NCBI GenBank assembly: GCA_015680635.1
Contig: JAABOA010000316.1
Span: 2,495 to 16,849 of the forward strand
DNA: 14,355 nt
Reading direction: 5' to 3'
Source: Lunasporangiospora selenospora
Lineage: Eukaryota > Mortierellomycota > Mortierellomycetes > Mortierellales > Mortierellaceae
Shown here: piece after piece, positions 1 through 9,524 of the stretch
How positions within the stretch are numbered: the first letter of the stretch is position 1
Layout: each line of letters starts with the position of its first letter
Notes under the pieces: generated by a model
Told to the model about the DNA's origin: nothing
The model's database searches: none
What the model saw: the letters and a program-made list of their open reading frames with translations, nothing else
Program-made: the position numbers and the translations under genes

Positions 1-1
1 G

Positions 2-2242
2 GATACTCGGAAGCCACATCAACTTGGAAATGGCATTGAAGGGGGTGTTGTGAACCGGCAGTTATTGGATGCTCTCAGAGATGGAGCCGTTGTTGATGAC
101 GATGTAGATGACAACTCGGATTTGGACGAGGAGGATGAAGATGAGGAACTCCGAAGTGACAATCAGTCGGACAAGCAATCGCTGCGGAATCAGAAACAGG
201 GATCCGTTACAGGCCCTGGCCAACATCTGAACCCCAGGATGGCCGATGGACGTCCATCAATTGATACTACGCGTCTCTACATCAATGACTATGGTTTTAT
301 CTACGATCTTGATGATGAGTCGATTCGTGGTCAGGATCTGTCGGGCAATGGGTCCATTATTGGAACCGAAGCCCTGGGCGGCTCGAGTGTGTCGACAATT
401 TCAGAGTTTGAAAAGAAGTTAGTAGTGCGGAGACATAAACGCACACGTGAGAGTGAAATCAAATGGATTCAGGCCGTTACTCGGATGCATGCTGACCATG
501 TCAAGAAATCGAGCAAGGTAATAGCAAATGCATTAATGAGCAGCCGATATCAAGAGCATGAAGCAGATGTCTTGATCGTATACTAATATTCAAGTGTATT
601 TATTATTTGACAAAAAAAATAGTACAAGAAACTTGTGAGAAGTGGACTACCAGCATCGGTACGTGGTCGAGTCTGGCTCTTCCTCGCCAAAGCAGACATC
701 TACCGAAAGCCGGGCTTGTTTGAAGAACTTCAGAAGCGTGGACCGCTCCCTATCCATGATGTAATTGAGCGTGATATCCATCGATGCTATCCCGACCATA
801 TCCATTTCCGGGATGGAATGGGAACAGGACAACAAGACCTTCATGCTGTCCTCAGAGCCTATGCTCACTACAAGCCTGAAGTTGGATATTGCCAAGGAAT
901 GGGACGACTTGTAGGGATGATGCTAATGCAGATGCCAGTCGAGGATGCGTTCTGGCTACTAGTAGCGACGATCGAAGGGTACATGCAGGACTATTACACG
1001 CCAACATTGCGACAGCTCAAGATTGATGCCCAGGTCTTTGAGCGACTTTTGAAGGACCAGGATCCGGCTCTGGCGGATCATCTTCAAAGGAACGATGTCG
1101 TACCCCTGATGTATATGACACAGTGGTTTATGACATTGTTCACTATGTCGCTACCATGGGCCTCAGTCCTTCGAGTCTGGGATGTGTTTTATTATGATGG
1201 TGTGAAAGCTCTCTTCCGTGTCGGTCTTGCAGTCTTGCAGCTGTGCCGAGATCATCTCCTACAAAAATGTCCGAGCAGCTCCGAACTGTTGGCATATATT
1301 CTGCACATCCCATTGGATTTGTTAGCACCCAAGCCGCTTTTGGACACGGCGCTTCATATTAAGCTGAAGCGCAACTCTGTTCAGAAACTGATTGCTGTGA
1401 CAGCAGAGTCCATGGATGCAGCAGCCGCAGCCGCAGCGGCAAAGGCGCAAGCACAAGCCAAGATAAAGGCACAAGCCTCGACTTCAACGCCAACTCAAGC
1501 TCAGACTCAAGCCAAGGCTGCTGCTAAAGCCGAGACTAGCGCCGAAGCCAATACGGAGGCGAAAGCGGAGACCAAGGCAGAGGCCGAGGCAGAGGCCGAC
1601 GTAGAAGAGGATACTCCTCAGGCACCAATTTCACCGGTATCGGAGCAGTCGTCCTACTCGACAGAGTCCAGGATAAGGAGCGACAGTACTTCGATTTCCC
1701 AGGCCGAGACGGCAATTGACGAGTCGACGATTGATGCTGTAACAGAGTCTTTAACGAATTCCACGACAGTAACGGCAAGTGAATCAACATCCACCACATC
1801 CACAGCGACAACAGCAGCTACTACCATTACTTCCAACAATGTAAATAACAACTCCGAAAATGAAACGACAGAAATGACATCTACGGCATCTACGGCATCT
1901 ACGACAACAATGACAACGACAACGCAAGCGACCGGTGCAATGACGACGACGCTTACCGAGTCTAAAAACGATAACAGTAATAACAGTATTAATCATAATC
2001 ATAATACCCACGATTCAGATACCCAAGTTCTGTCTGTCAGCTCACCCCCGAGACCAGCCTCTCAGCCTGCGTCCCGGTCCTCGTCATCGATCACATCTGC
2101 CGCTCGGCCTCAGTCTCCGCCTTTGTCGCCCATGGGAAAGCCCGTTCCAACAGTAGCAACGACCGTTCCGATGGCAGCCTCATCGTTTTCTCCTCTAGGA
2201 GTATTTAGGTCTCGAAAGCGTGCTGGGACGATCCATAAGTAG
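2..2242 (+). CDS. TBC-domain Rab GTPase-activating protein (TBC1D10-like), 5'-partial
   Basis: The model is join(2..517, 623..2242), giving 711 visible residues; the frame is open to the left edge, so the start is missing. The 105-nt intron is phase 0 (AAG|GTAATA ... AAATAG|TAC). The visible N-terminus is acidic, with Asp/Glu-rich residues about 32-50, followed by 'YGFIYDL', a lead-in seen in fungal TBC proteins. The TBC domain starts at about residue 178 with 'RSGLPASVRGRVW'. It holds the arginine-finger motif 'IERDIHR' (Arg codon 782-784) and the glutamine-finger motif 'YCQG' (Gln codon 893-895), so both catalytic fingers are intact. 'YMTQWFMTLF' and 'LPWASVLRVWDVF' resemble the TBC1D10/EPI64 branch. 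The family stimulates GTP hydrolysis by Rab GTPases on endomembranes; the Rab partner cannot be read from sequence. The C-terminal 275 residues are low complexity: an Ala/Lys/Glu part, then a Ser/Thr/Asn-rich part, then a Pro/Ser part ending in basic residues. Family assignment is strong; paralogue identity is tentative. Confidence 0.88.
518..622 (+). other. Phase-0 spliceosomal intron in the TBC gene
   Basis: A GTAATA donor follows AAG and an ATAG acceptor precedes TACAAGAAACTTG. Reading through gives a stop at 584-586, whereas splicing joins 'HVKKSSK' to 'YKKLVRSGLP' directly in front of the TBC domain, as expected for this family. The acceptor is preceded by a run of eight A's. Confidence 0.85.
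1406..2000 (+). repeat. Low-complexity coding tract in the TBC tail
   Basis: Repeated GCA/GCC and AAG/GAG codons give an Ala run and then alternating Ala-Gln/Ala-Lys/Ala-Glu. They are followed by ACA/ACG/TCT-rich codons, including three near-identical 9-nt units (TCTACGGCA) at about 1880-1906. This encodes a disordered Ala/Glu then Thr/Ser/Asn-rich linker, and copy-number variation between strains is likely. Confidence 0.7.
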
Positions 2243-2268
2243 TGGAACATCCTCTCTCCCCTCAATAG

Positions 2269-2371
2269 CAACAGAAAGGAAGAAAGAAAGGAAGAAAGAA
2301 GAGAACCTCGCTCAAACCAACAATGACACAACACATTCTAAAAAAAAAACGACAAGAAAAGAAAAGAAAAA
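2269..2371 (+). repeat. Purine-rich 3' UTR tract
   Basis: Downstream of the TBC stop there is a GAAA/GGAA-type purine tract (about 2271-2303) and then an A-rich stretch (2339-2371). Both lie between the stop codon and the AATAAA signal and are best read as 3' UTR. Confidence 0.5.
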
Positions 2372-2377
2372 AATAAA
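2372..2377 (+). terminator. Polyadenylation signal AATAAA for the TBC gene
   Basis: A canonical AATAAA hexamer lies 130 nt downstream of the TAG stop, in an A-rich context and followed by a T-rich region near 2393-2425, as expected for a eukaryotic poly(A) site. Confidence 0.6.
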
Positions 2378-2399
2378 CGTACATTATGTTTTCCATCCA

Positions 2400-3006
2400 T
2401 CATGTTTATCCTAGTGTTTTTAAATTGAAAATTGGTACGCCTTCAAACAGATGTCATTAAAGAGGCAACTATGCAACGCATGTCTAAATGCGTGGGGTCA
2501 TCGACTTGGGTGACATCTAAACAAAGAGCAATTTCACTCTCTGCTTTCTGAGCACAGAGGAAGAGAGCAGCCTTGACAATCAAAAATAGCTGAATAATGC
2601 ATAGATTAAAAGATGCTGCAAGTTTGCCAGTGAATTTTTTTTTCATTATCGCAACTTGTGGCGTTCTCACTCGTCTGGTGATAGACACCGCCATGAGTCG
2701 TCACCATTTTCGGTTCATTGTCTGGCAGTTTTCGGTCATCTGCAACACTCCCAAACGAAACAAAAGACCATTCTGCATCCACACTGCCTTTATGCATGCT
2801 ATTACTTGGAACTTTCTGGGTATCCTATGAAGCTGTGTTACTTCTGGTGCCATAGCCTGTTGAGCTGATCATACTATTTTGCTCTGTATCCCTGCATTGG
2901 CCAGCCACCAAAGAGTCATTGGTCGCCACTCAAAAGCCGATCAGTTGGTTTGGATCGGATTGAGGTCATAGGAGGGTAAGGGTGGTTGTTCATCGACAAT
3001 CTCAAT
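2400..3006. other. Convergent intergenic region, no supported gene
   Basis: About 600 bp lie between the probable 3' ends of the TBC gene (plus) and the channel gene (minus). Short overlapping open frames occur on both strands (for example 2443-2694 minus, 2597-2830 plus and 2656-2868 plus). None shows a recognisable domain, and they contradict one another. I see no tRNA-like fold, no terminal inverted repeats and no transposase. The only structure I could support is the hairpin at 2937-2958. Confidence 0.6.
2937..2958. repeat. Inverted repeat (CCGATC / GATCGG, 10-nt loop)
   Basis: There is a perfect 6-bp inverted repeat, CCGATC at 2937-2942 and GATCGG at 2953-2958. It lies about 90 nt beyond the channel stop codon on that gene's sense strand. 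It could form a small hairpin near the 3' end of the channel transcript, but a repeat this short can arise by chance. Confidence 0.35.
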
Positions 3007-3012
3007 CTTATT
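3007..3012 (-). terminator. Possible variant polyadenylation signal (AATAAG) for the channel gene
   Basis: On the minus strand, AATAAG lies about 38 nt after the TGA stop of the channel gene. No canonical AATAAA was seen closer. Fungal poly(A) signals are degenerate, so this is only a candidate. Confidence 0.3.
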
Positions 3013-3049
3013 ACAAAATCAATAACCCCCTTTGTCCTGAACATTACAA

Positions 3050-6000
3050 TCATTGGTGACGATGAAGTGTGGACAGAGCCGTTAGGATTGACTGCATGTC
3101 GTTTTTCATATCAAGTAGTTCTGACTTGAGCTCCACCATCTGATTCTTCAGCCCCGATATCTCATTCTTGTGCTCTGCAATTTGGATTTCATGTTGAACC
3201 CGAATTTGCTCCTTGACTTTGGAGAGTTCATCCTCTAATCGTCGTTCTGTCCCTCCCATCTGGTAACCACTGGACTGTTCCATATTGGCTGAGGTGTAGA
3301 CATCCGGTGTCTGGACTACTTCCCGTCCAAGGCACAAGGTCGCATTCATCGACGAAGCCACCGTCGGAGTAATAGAAAGCCGGGAAGCAGGGGAAGAAGG
3401 CGTAATAGAAGCCATAGGAGCTAGGGGCGCAGATGGGGAAGATGACTCTGCGCTTTCTTCTTCCAAATCAAAAACGATCTCTTCGTCGATGGTCTTGATC
3501 CGTTTCCAGTATTGCTTGACCTGATATGGAGTTGCCGTGTAAAATATCCTGTCAGGGAACCAGTTGTAGCTTGCGCGGAGGCCTGTATTGACAAGCACAG
3601 CAGAAAAAATAAAACAACTATTAAACTCAAATGCGTTTATACTTCAAGTAGACGCCTCTTGTAGTCGACCAATGGAGACAATATTTACCTGGGATGTGAT
3701 ACGAAATGTTTTCAGCTCGCTCAACCAGGCGGAGTCGATTCTCGAGCCAGACCTGGCGCCAGTTAATGTCTCCTTTACTATAGGCAGCGTTGATGAGGGC
3801 TTTTTTTTTTTTTTTTTAAAGAGAAATGAGGCTGGTTAGGTACCCAATTTTTTCAATTCCTTCCCGTATCCCTTGTTCAGTGAAATGGATGTACTACCTA
3901 CCAATAAGCATATTGAGAATCACAATCACGGCAAAGAAAAAGTAGATCATCAAAAGAACGTGAAGTGGCCAGTTCTGATATTGACCATTGTCAAAGAGAT
4001 CCGTTGCCAAGGGGTCGTACCGTCCACCCTATGTAGATACAGTGTCAAGTTCATGGAGAATAAAGTAAGAGGGTGAGGGAGGTATCAAAAGGACGTTTCC
4101 ACACTCGCAGTCATCAGTGACATAAGCACTGCAAACAGAGAAAGCAGAGGTCCAAGTCTTTACCAGTATAAAGTAAACGGTCGATATGGCGCCAGAGAAT
4201 TCAATGGGTAGACTGATAGTTTCACCATCACGGCCTGTATTTCCTCGAACGACATGAAGGATCGCCAAGGAAAATACCAGGATTCCTCCTGCGAATACTA
4301 AAAAGAATACCTTGATCTCGGTCAGGATTCCAAATACAATCGAGACATATTTGCATACTGTTTCGCTGACTCGAAGTTCTGCCAGCTATTCAGAGTAGAG
4401 AGAGAGAGAGAGAGACAAGGAATGGGTCAGTTCTTGCTTGAGTGTATCATTTGGACAGTATTTGTCAGTGGTTTGTGATATACTAGCTTTACCATGTGTA
4501 AAAACAATAGCACTAGGCAAAAACTAATCCCCCATGAATCGTTATCCGCCTGCTTCATAAGTATCATAGCGATTTGGTGAATGCTTGCTGCCATTGAAAG
4601 TAGATACATGACGATATCCAGCAAGTTGTACTGAGATCTACCAGAGATAGACGAAGGAAAAGTTCAGTCGACAATACAGCAATCGCTCTTTCTTTCATCC
4701 CCCCCCCCCTTTGACGGGCCAGCGTTTGTTAACTTCTTTACCGAAAGTATAATGAGGGCTTTCTCACTCTAGTATTGTCATCTGTAGTGCAGGCGGTACT
4801 GGCAGGCGGTGGTTCTTTGGACACAGCTGTCTGTCGCATAACCGCCAATATTCTACACTTCCATCTCTTTGGGGATATCGTCAGGGGCAACTTTTACAAC
4901 AAATATTTCAGGCATTCGTGCTTTGCTCCATGACAGAGGGGCCATACCTGGATTCCCTGCTTGATTTTTTGCTTGATTGACACAGCTTCTTCCTTGCTCG
5001 CTGGTTCCGTCTTTTCTCGTAAATGCAAATGGTATCGAGAGTCTCTCCATTGTAGAAACTCGAGCCAGAGAAACATGAACGAAAAGGCAATGATTATTGA
5101 AAAGATAAAAAGAAGAGGTTCATCTTTCTTGCTATAGATCTGAAGAAACGCGGCCGTCACGATCAAGAGGTAATAGATACATTGGGTCGTGAACCGAAGC
5201 ATCCAGATCCGGTACCCGATCGTATTCCTAAGGTGAGGAATAATTTGAGATGAACAGATTTTTCAAAGAAAAAAAAAGGCCATGGGAACTTGGGCTAGTC
5301 TCATTCAAGAAACAACAGACTTCTTCTCTTACCATTTGTATTGGATAAGTGCCTCAATAGCAGGATTGTCGAGGATAGTCAGTGGATAGTATCTTGGTCG
5401 GATATAGATGTGGCTCTTCGGGTTGAGGTAAAGTAGTATCATATAAAAGACCACTTTCCACCAAACTGTCCTTTTCCGCCCCTCGTATCGACAATAGTCT
5501 GGACAAGAGTTGGTCTTGTCCGGTACAAAGGCCCACAAGAGGTGAAAAGGTGCAACAAACAAATCCTCCGTAAAGTTAAGGTCGACTCGGTTACGCTGTG
5601 TTTGTTCTTGACTCTGAAGTTGAAGGATTGGGTTTCGGCATTGGTGTAATGGAGTAGACTCTTGCTTCCAAAATGTTGCGATCTTGACAGGGTGAACCAC
5701 CTTGTGAAATCGTAATACCGTCTCTCGGTCTCGACATTTCAAATAAGCAAAAGCTCTGGTCGCCCGAAGTGCAAGGTCGGGGTACTGAGCTGTCAAATCA
5801 TCCATGATTTCACATATGAAAAAAATAAATCGACTGTCTAAAGTCCCTTTGGCACTACTGATACAATAATCAACAACAAGTCGAACCAGGTTCAGGACTT
5901 CGGGTTTTGTTTTTGTATGGTCGAGTAAGAGGCCTATTGGGTTAGATTCTCTGGTGTATTGTGTTAGTGGAATCCATGAGTGGGATGTGCCTTGTTGAAA

Positions 6001-9000
6001 AAGGTACCCAAAAATCTTTTTGGTCAGAGCCATGTGGCTATAAGCCCATATCGAACAAAGCCTCGACATTAAAGATGCAGACAGGTCATCAGGAATCGGA
6101 TAAGTGTTGACAACTGAGCCAAGATATTGAAGGTACATATTTGCCGCTTGGTTACGATCATCTGTTTGGCATTCATTAAACGTTCCCAAGATGGTGTCCA
6201 CGGTCATAAAATACATCGTGTTCCCGAACGGATACACTCTTCCGAGCGACACTTTGATGTCATCTTTGTCACGAAGGACGCTCAAAAGGTTCTCGTGGGG
6301 ACAGGCTCGAACAACGGCTGGCTCCGCGGCATCTTCTAGACACGAAACGTGTATTAGCTTGAGATTGTTTTCGGGATTCACGGGGAGCTGCCAGATTATC
6401 ATGATAGACGCAGAGTGCCCTGCATAGATGGCAACGAGTTGATCACGCTTCTTGAGTGTGTAGAAGCGGAATTTTGCGATATACTTTTTGGCCATGTTGA
6501 CGTTACTGTAGAGGACAACCCTTGTGGGAACTATCCCTGCCTGACGGAAGGCTGATAGAGGTTGAGGCTCACCCGAGTGAGGAATGATGGTCGCATCATC
6601 CATGTGCTGAAGTTGCTGTAACTGGTGTTCACATGCTGTGCCACAGATAGAGTGCTGAGAATCTTTGGGAGGAGCCAAGATTTCATTGAGGTACGAGATA
6701 TGGAGGATGGATCCGTAGCTTTGGGAGACAATGGTTGACTCTAGCCCTCCATGCTCTTGAATGCCTTGGAAACATATATACTTTGAAATGCTATTAAAAT
6801 GTGCCCTTCTCTGCAGCTTGCAAATTCCGATCGGTATAAGACTCTCTATGTCTGCAAGCACGAGTTTTTCGGGACTATAGGCGGTAGTGCCCACGTCTTG
6901 GTACAAGAAGCCTCGGCTCCCACTAAAGTAACCTGTCGATCGAGCGCACGGGATTGCCCTCGGATGGATGAGGTTGCCCGACTGAGCCGAGAAGAAGTAG
7001 GCCCGGTCTTTCGAAAAGACTGCAACAAGTCGTCCATTAGATGAGGCCATGTATTCTTCAATCTCGGAGTGATGTGTTAACAAGTGTCGAAGCTTTCCAG
7101 TCTCAACGCTCCATAGAGAGAGCTGAAAAGGAGAATCTTGCCATGCAAACATTGCTCCACAGGCTGCAAAGACAAGCTTTCTGGCCTTTTTGAAATCGTC
7201 GACATCCGACATTTGAATGGTGTACAGGCATTGCCAGTCATACCCTGTACTGTAGATCATGGTCTTTGTTCCATCACAGGCAATAAATCGCTCTGTGCTG
7301 TCATCCCAGTGGTCAGTTGATGTCGTCATAAACTTGGTATATCCAGAGAACTTCTGAAGACAGCGACAACTTTCGAGGCGGGTAGACTTTCGAAGAGCAC
7401 TCGGTGCTTCCCACTGTTGGTTTTGGAAGTATAGTTGGGCAATTTGGTTACCCTGGTCGTAAAGGTGCACAGCTTCTGGTTTGTTTGGATCCTCACTGTG
7501 AAGAACGACCTGCGATCCATCCCATGACATGGACAGCCCAGTGTTGTTGTTGGTACAGGAGAAATAGTCAACAATTATATGCGCGTGCGATGTTGAAACT
7601 GGACAGGGAAACCGATCCTGCGATGTTGATGATGCCAAGTCGAGATTCCACCAATCGAGGTGGAGTGTCGATTCTACCTCAGAGAGTGTCGCCAGGTACA
7701 ATCCTGTGGCAGACAATACAGATCTTTTGACCCAGGCTGGCTGAGTTACACTCCCTATTTTACCATCTCTTGCCTTTTTAATGTTCCATACATTGATGAA
7801 TCTTCTTGGCAATGGCACCTTGAACAGAACGCAGTCTAATCAAAAGAGCGTGGTGTTAGAAAATCAACTTTGCCTTTTTGACCATGATGTTTGAATGAAA
7901 CCAACCCTACCAAATGAGTCCTCTTTGCAGTTTGATTGAAAAAGTTCAATAAAACACAGTTGCAAACTCTTGGGTCGTGCCTTATTTTTGTATGACATGA
8001 TTTTGACGGCAATGGTTCCCTCAAAATTGATGGTTATCTGCTGACCTAATAGTATCCGGACAAAAACTGGTAGCCTCATTGGTAAATACATGAATGTTGG
8101 TGTTTCATTCTCTCCTACTCCCACTGCCTCTCTGACTTTTATCGTTACTTGATACATTACCATTCCTTTGTCCCTTTGTGGAAATCCTCTATCCGATAGA
8201 GGTTCAAGCGATCGTGTGTTAGTGGATATGATATTTTTCTCAAGTCAGGTAAAGTCATCATGAAAGGGCCTTATCATTCTTTTTTTTTACCAGTTCGTCG
8301 GGTAGCTTCCATTTAATATTTCCAACCTGGATTTTGTCGATATTATCGATGCCATCGTTGAACAAAAAGCAGAATATTATGTAATGGAGACCTATGGCAT
8401 TTCGAACAGAGAGCTGTCCTTCCACATTAGCTTGATATCCATTAATGTGTAGACTCTATTAAGTAAAAACGATAATCCAGACTCGAGTCTTGAAAGTCGG
8501 AACGTACTATTTGGAAAATCTCTTCACCAGTCCTGATGGCGACCGGCTTGCAGTACTTTCTAAAGTATTCACAATTGTCAAAGGAGCGGAAGTCCTGTCA
8601 GCATGAAGTGTTTTCTCATAGCCTCAATTGACGCCTAATATATCACTTACAACTGTGACCCGATATTATTGCTGACAGAGGACTTTTCAAAGAACCACCG
8701 GTTTCCTTTGGGTGAAAATGTTCATGGACAGACAGAGCAATTGAGGTGCCAAAACAAAAGTATCATCAGTACACATTAAGTGAGAGACCCAAAAAAAAAA
8801 AGTGTTTGAGCATCCTCAGGTTTAGACAAATACTCACTAGCTTGTCCTCTGTGTAGGTCTTCTTGCATTTGTGTTTCATACTCTTCAAGTGTATTGAATG
8901 GAGCTTTCCTGACTCGATGAGGACTAGCGCCCTCTTTCTTTTCATCTAGGACATCAATGGTTCCCCTTGGGCTGGAAAGACTACTACCCGAGTCTGTACT

Positions 9001-9258
9001 GGCGTTGGTGCTATTTCATGGAAACATTTCATGGAATGGTGGGGGTTAGTGATCCCCCCCCCCTGGGAAAAAAAAGAGAATTTTCGTCGACACCCTCCCT
9101 CCCGTCCCTGAACTGAAAAATCCTTACCGATGCCGATCTCCTTGTTCCTTGCTGCTTGTGGGATGACTGTCAGTCTGGATGGAGCAGGAAGTAACACCCT
9201 CGTCTCCACCCTCAAGCAATAAACTCATATCAATAACTGTTTCGGTTGTATCCGCCAT
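3050..9258 (-). CDS. TRP-like cation channel with N-terminal beta-propeller-like region, 14 exons
   Basis: The model is complement(join(3050..3582, 3689..3799, 3902..4028, 4164..4385, 4493..4630, 4768..4890, 4948..5227, 5333..7835, 7911..8238, 8291..8455, 8508..8559, 8651..8705, 8838..9010, 9128..9258)). All junctions are GT-AG and keep one frame: 4941 nt, 1646 residues. Residues about 300-830 have beta-propeller character ('LHLDWWNLDL', 'LSLWSVETGKL'). Next comes a helical region and a hydrophobic segment (1092-1105). 'ALIQYKWNTIGYRIW' resembles the pre-S1 segment of TRP channels. Membrane segments are S1 about 1148-1167, S2 1174-1195, S3 1271-1296, S4 1303-1322, S5 1341-1361 ('EIKVFFLVFAGGILVFS'), a pore loop, and S6 about 1411-1436 ('VIVILNMLIALINAAY'). 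A heptad-rich coiled coil ends the protein (about 1582-1646), preceded by a Ser/Pro linker. The family forms tetrameric cation channels; ion selectivity, membrane and trigger are unknown. The least certain parts are exon 9 (4768-4890, the S2-S3 linker), the exon 4 acceptor and the start. ATG at 9258 is chosen because the upstream in-frame stretch is CT-rich like a leader; an alternative ATG lies at 9408. Confidence 0.83.
3800..3901 (-). other. Channel intron 13 with an A17 run forming its 3' splice site
   Basis: The donor is G|GTAGGT and the acceptor AG uses the last A of a 17-base A run (T17 on the plus strand, 3801-3817). Splicing joins 'VILNMLI' to 'ALINAAYSKGDINW', completing S6 and the post-S6 helix, which strongly supports the junction. 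Confidence 0.8.
3801..3817. repeat. Poly(T)17 / poly(A)17 homopolymer
   Basis: Seventeen consecutive T's on the plus strand read as A17 in the sense direction of the channel gene, abutting the 3' splice site of the last-but-one exon. The length may be error-prone in sequencing, but it is intronic and does not affect the reading frame. Confidence 0.9.
4397..4414. repeat. (AG)9 microsatellite, a (CT)9 tract on the sense strand
   Basis: Nine AG units lie inside the channel intron 4386-4492. In the sense direction they form a (CT)9 polypyrimidine tract, ending about 10 nt before the ATAG acceptor of the exon carrying S5, so the microsatellite appears to serve as the pyrimidine tract. Confidence 0.85.
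4699..4709. repeat. C11 / G11 homopolymer in a channel intron
   Basis: Eleven C's on the plus strand (G11 in the sense direction) lie inside intron 4631-4767, between the S2-S3 linker exon and the S3 exon. Confidence 0.85.
8560..8650 (-). other. Channel intron with two competing 3' splice sites
   Basis: A GTAAGT donor at 8650 can pair with an AG ending at 8595 or one ending at 8560. Only the distal one (TACTTTAG) keeps frame with 'KYCKPVAIRTGEEIFQ' and with the following exon, whose other two frames contain stops. The proximal site follows a good branch-like CTGAC but shifts the frame and creates a stop at the next junction. Confidence 0.6.
9054..9063. repeat. C10 / G10 homopolymer in channel intron 1
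   Basis: Ten C's on the plus strand (G10 in the sense direction) lie inside intron 9011-9127. Confidence 0.85.
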
Positions 9259-9439
9259 TGGAGGTTCGTTTGGTGTTTGTACTACAAGAGAATCCCGATT
9301 CCTTGGAGGAATGGATCGAATGAGGGCAAAGGAAAGGTAATGGATCAGAGAAAAGAGATGAAGAGGAAACTGACATTGGCTTCTCCCTTTTGACTCATTC
9401 CATTGCACGCGTCCTCTGGAGTTTGCCTGTTCCTGCAGA

Positions 9440-9450
9440 GGGGGGGGGGG
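9440..9450. repeat. G11 homopolymer upstream of the channel gene
   Basis: Eleven G's on the plus strand lie about 180 nt upstream of the channel ATG (C11 in that gene's sense direction). It is the third G/C homopolymer of 10-11 bases associated with this gene. Confidence 0.85.
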
Positions 9451-9506
9451 AATCTCCCGTAATTGAGCACAGAGATTCCCGCTGATCTCTTAGGAGAAAT
9501 GAGCAA

Positions 9507-9524
9507 TTCGGGAAATAGCCCGAA
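9507..9524. repeat. Inverted repeat TTCGGG-N6-CCCGAA
   Basis: A perfect 6-bp inverted repeat with a 6-nt spacer lies about 250 bp upstream of the channel ATG. Spaced CGG/CCG half-sites are the type of target bound by fungal Zn(II)2Cys6 factors. That reading is inference; a chance occurrence is possible. Confidence 0.35.

Noticed and set aside
50-586. GTG at 50 as a start codon for the first gene
   Set aside because: The frame is open to the left edge, and a GTG start is not expected in a fungal nuclear gene. The gene is simply cut by the window edge; its apparent stop at 584-586 is inside the intron.
2597-2868. Small plus-strand frames (77 and 70 codons) as genes
   Set aside because: They overlap each other in different frames and overlap a minus frame of similar size. 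They have no domain and no splice or poly(A) support.
2400-3049. tRNA or other structured RNA gene
   Set aside because: I looked for a GGTTC-A-type T-arm with matching acceptor stems on both strands and saw none that folds into a cloverleaf. A covariance-model scan would settle it.
8508-8705. A frameshift or pseudogene in the channel gene at exon 3/4
   Set aside because: The proximal acceptor at 8595 gave a one-base frame conflict. The distal acceptor at 8560 restores the frame exactly, so no mutation has to be assumed.
9259-9408. N-terminal extension of the channel to the in-frame ATG at 9408
   Set aside because: The added sequence is CT-rich on the sense strand and reads like a leader (FPLHLFSLIHYLSF). 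The later ATG at 9258 starts a hydrophilic, more protein-like N-terminus. It is not fully excluded.
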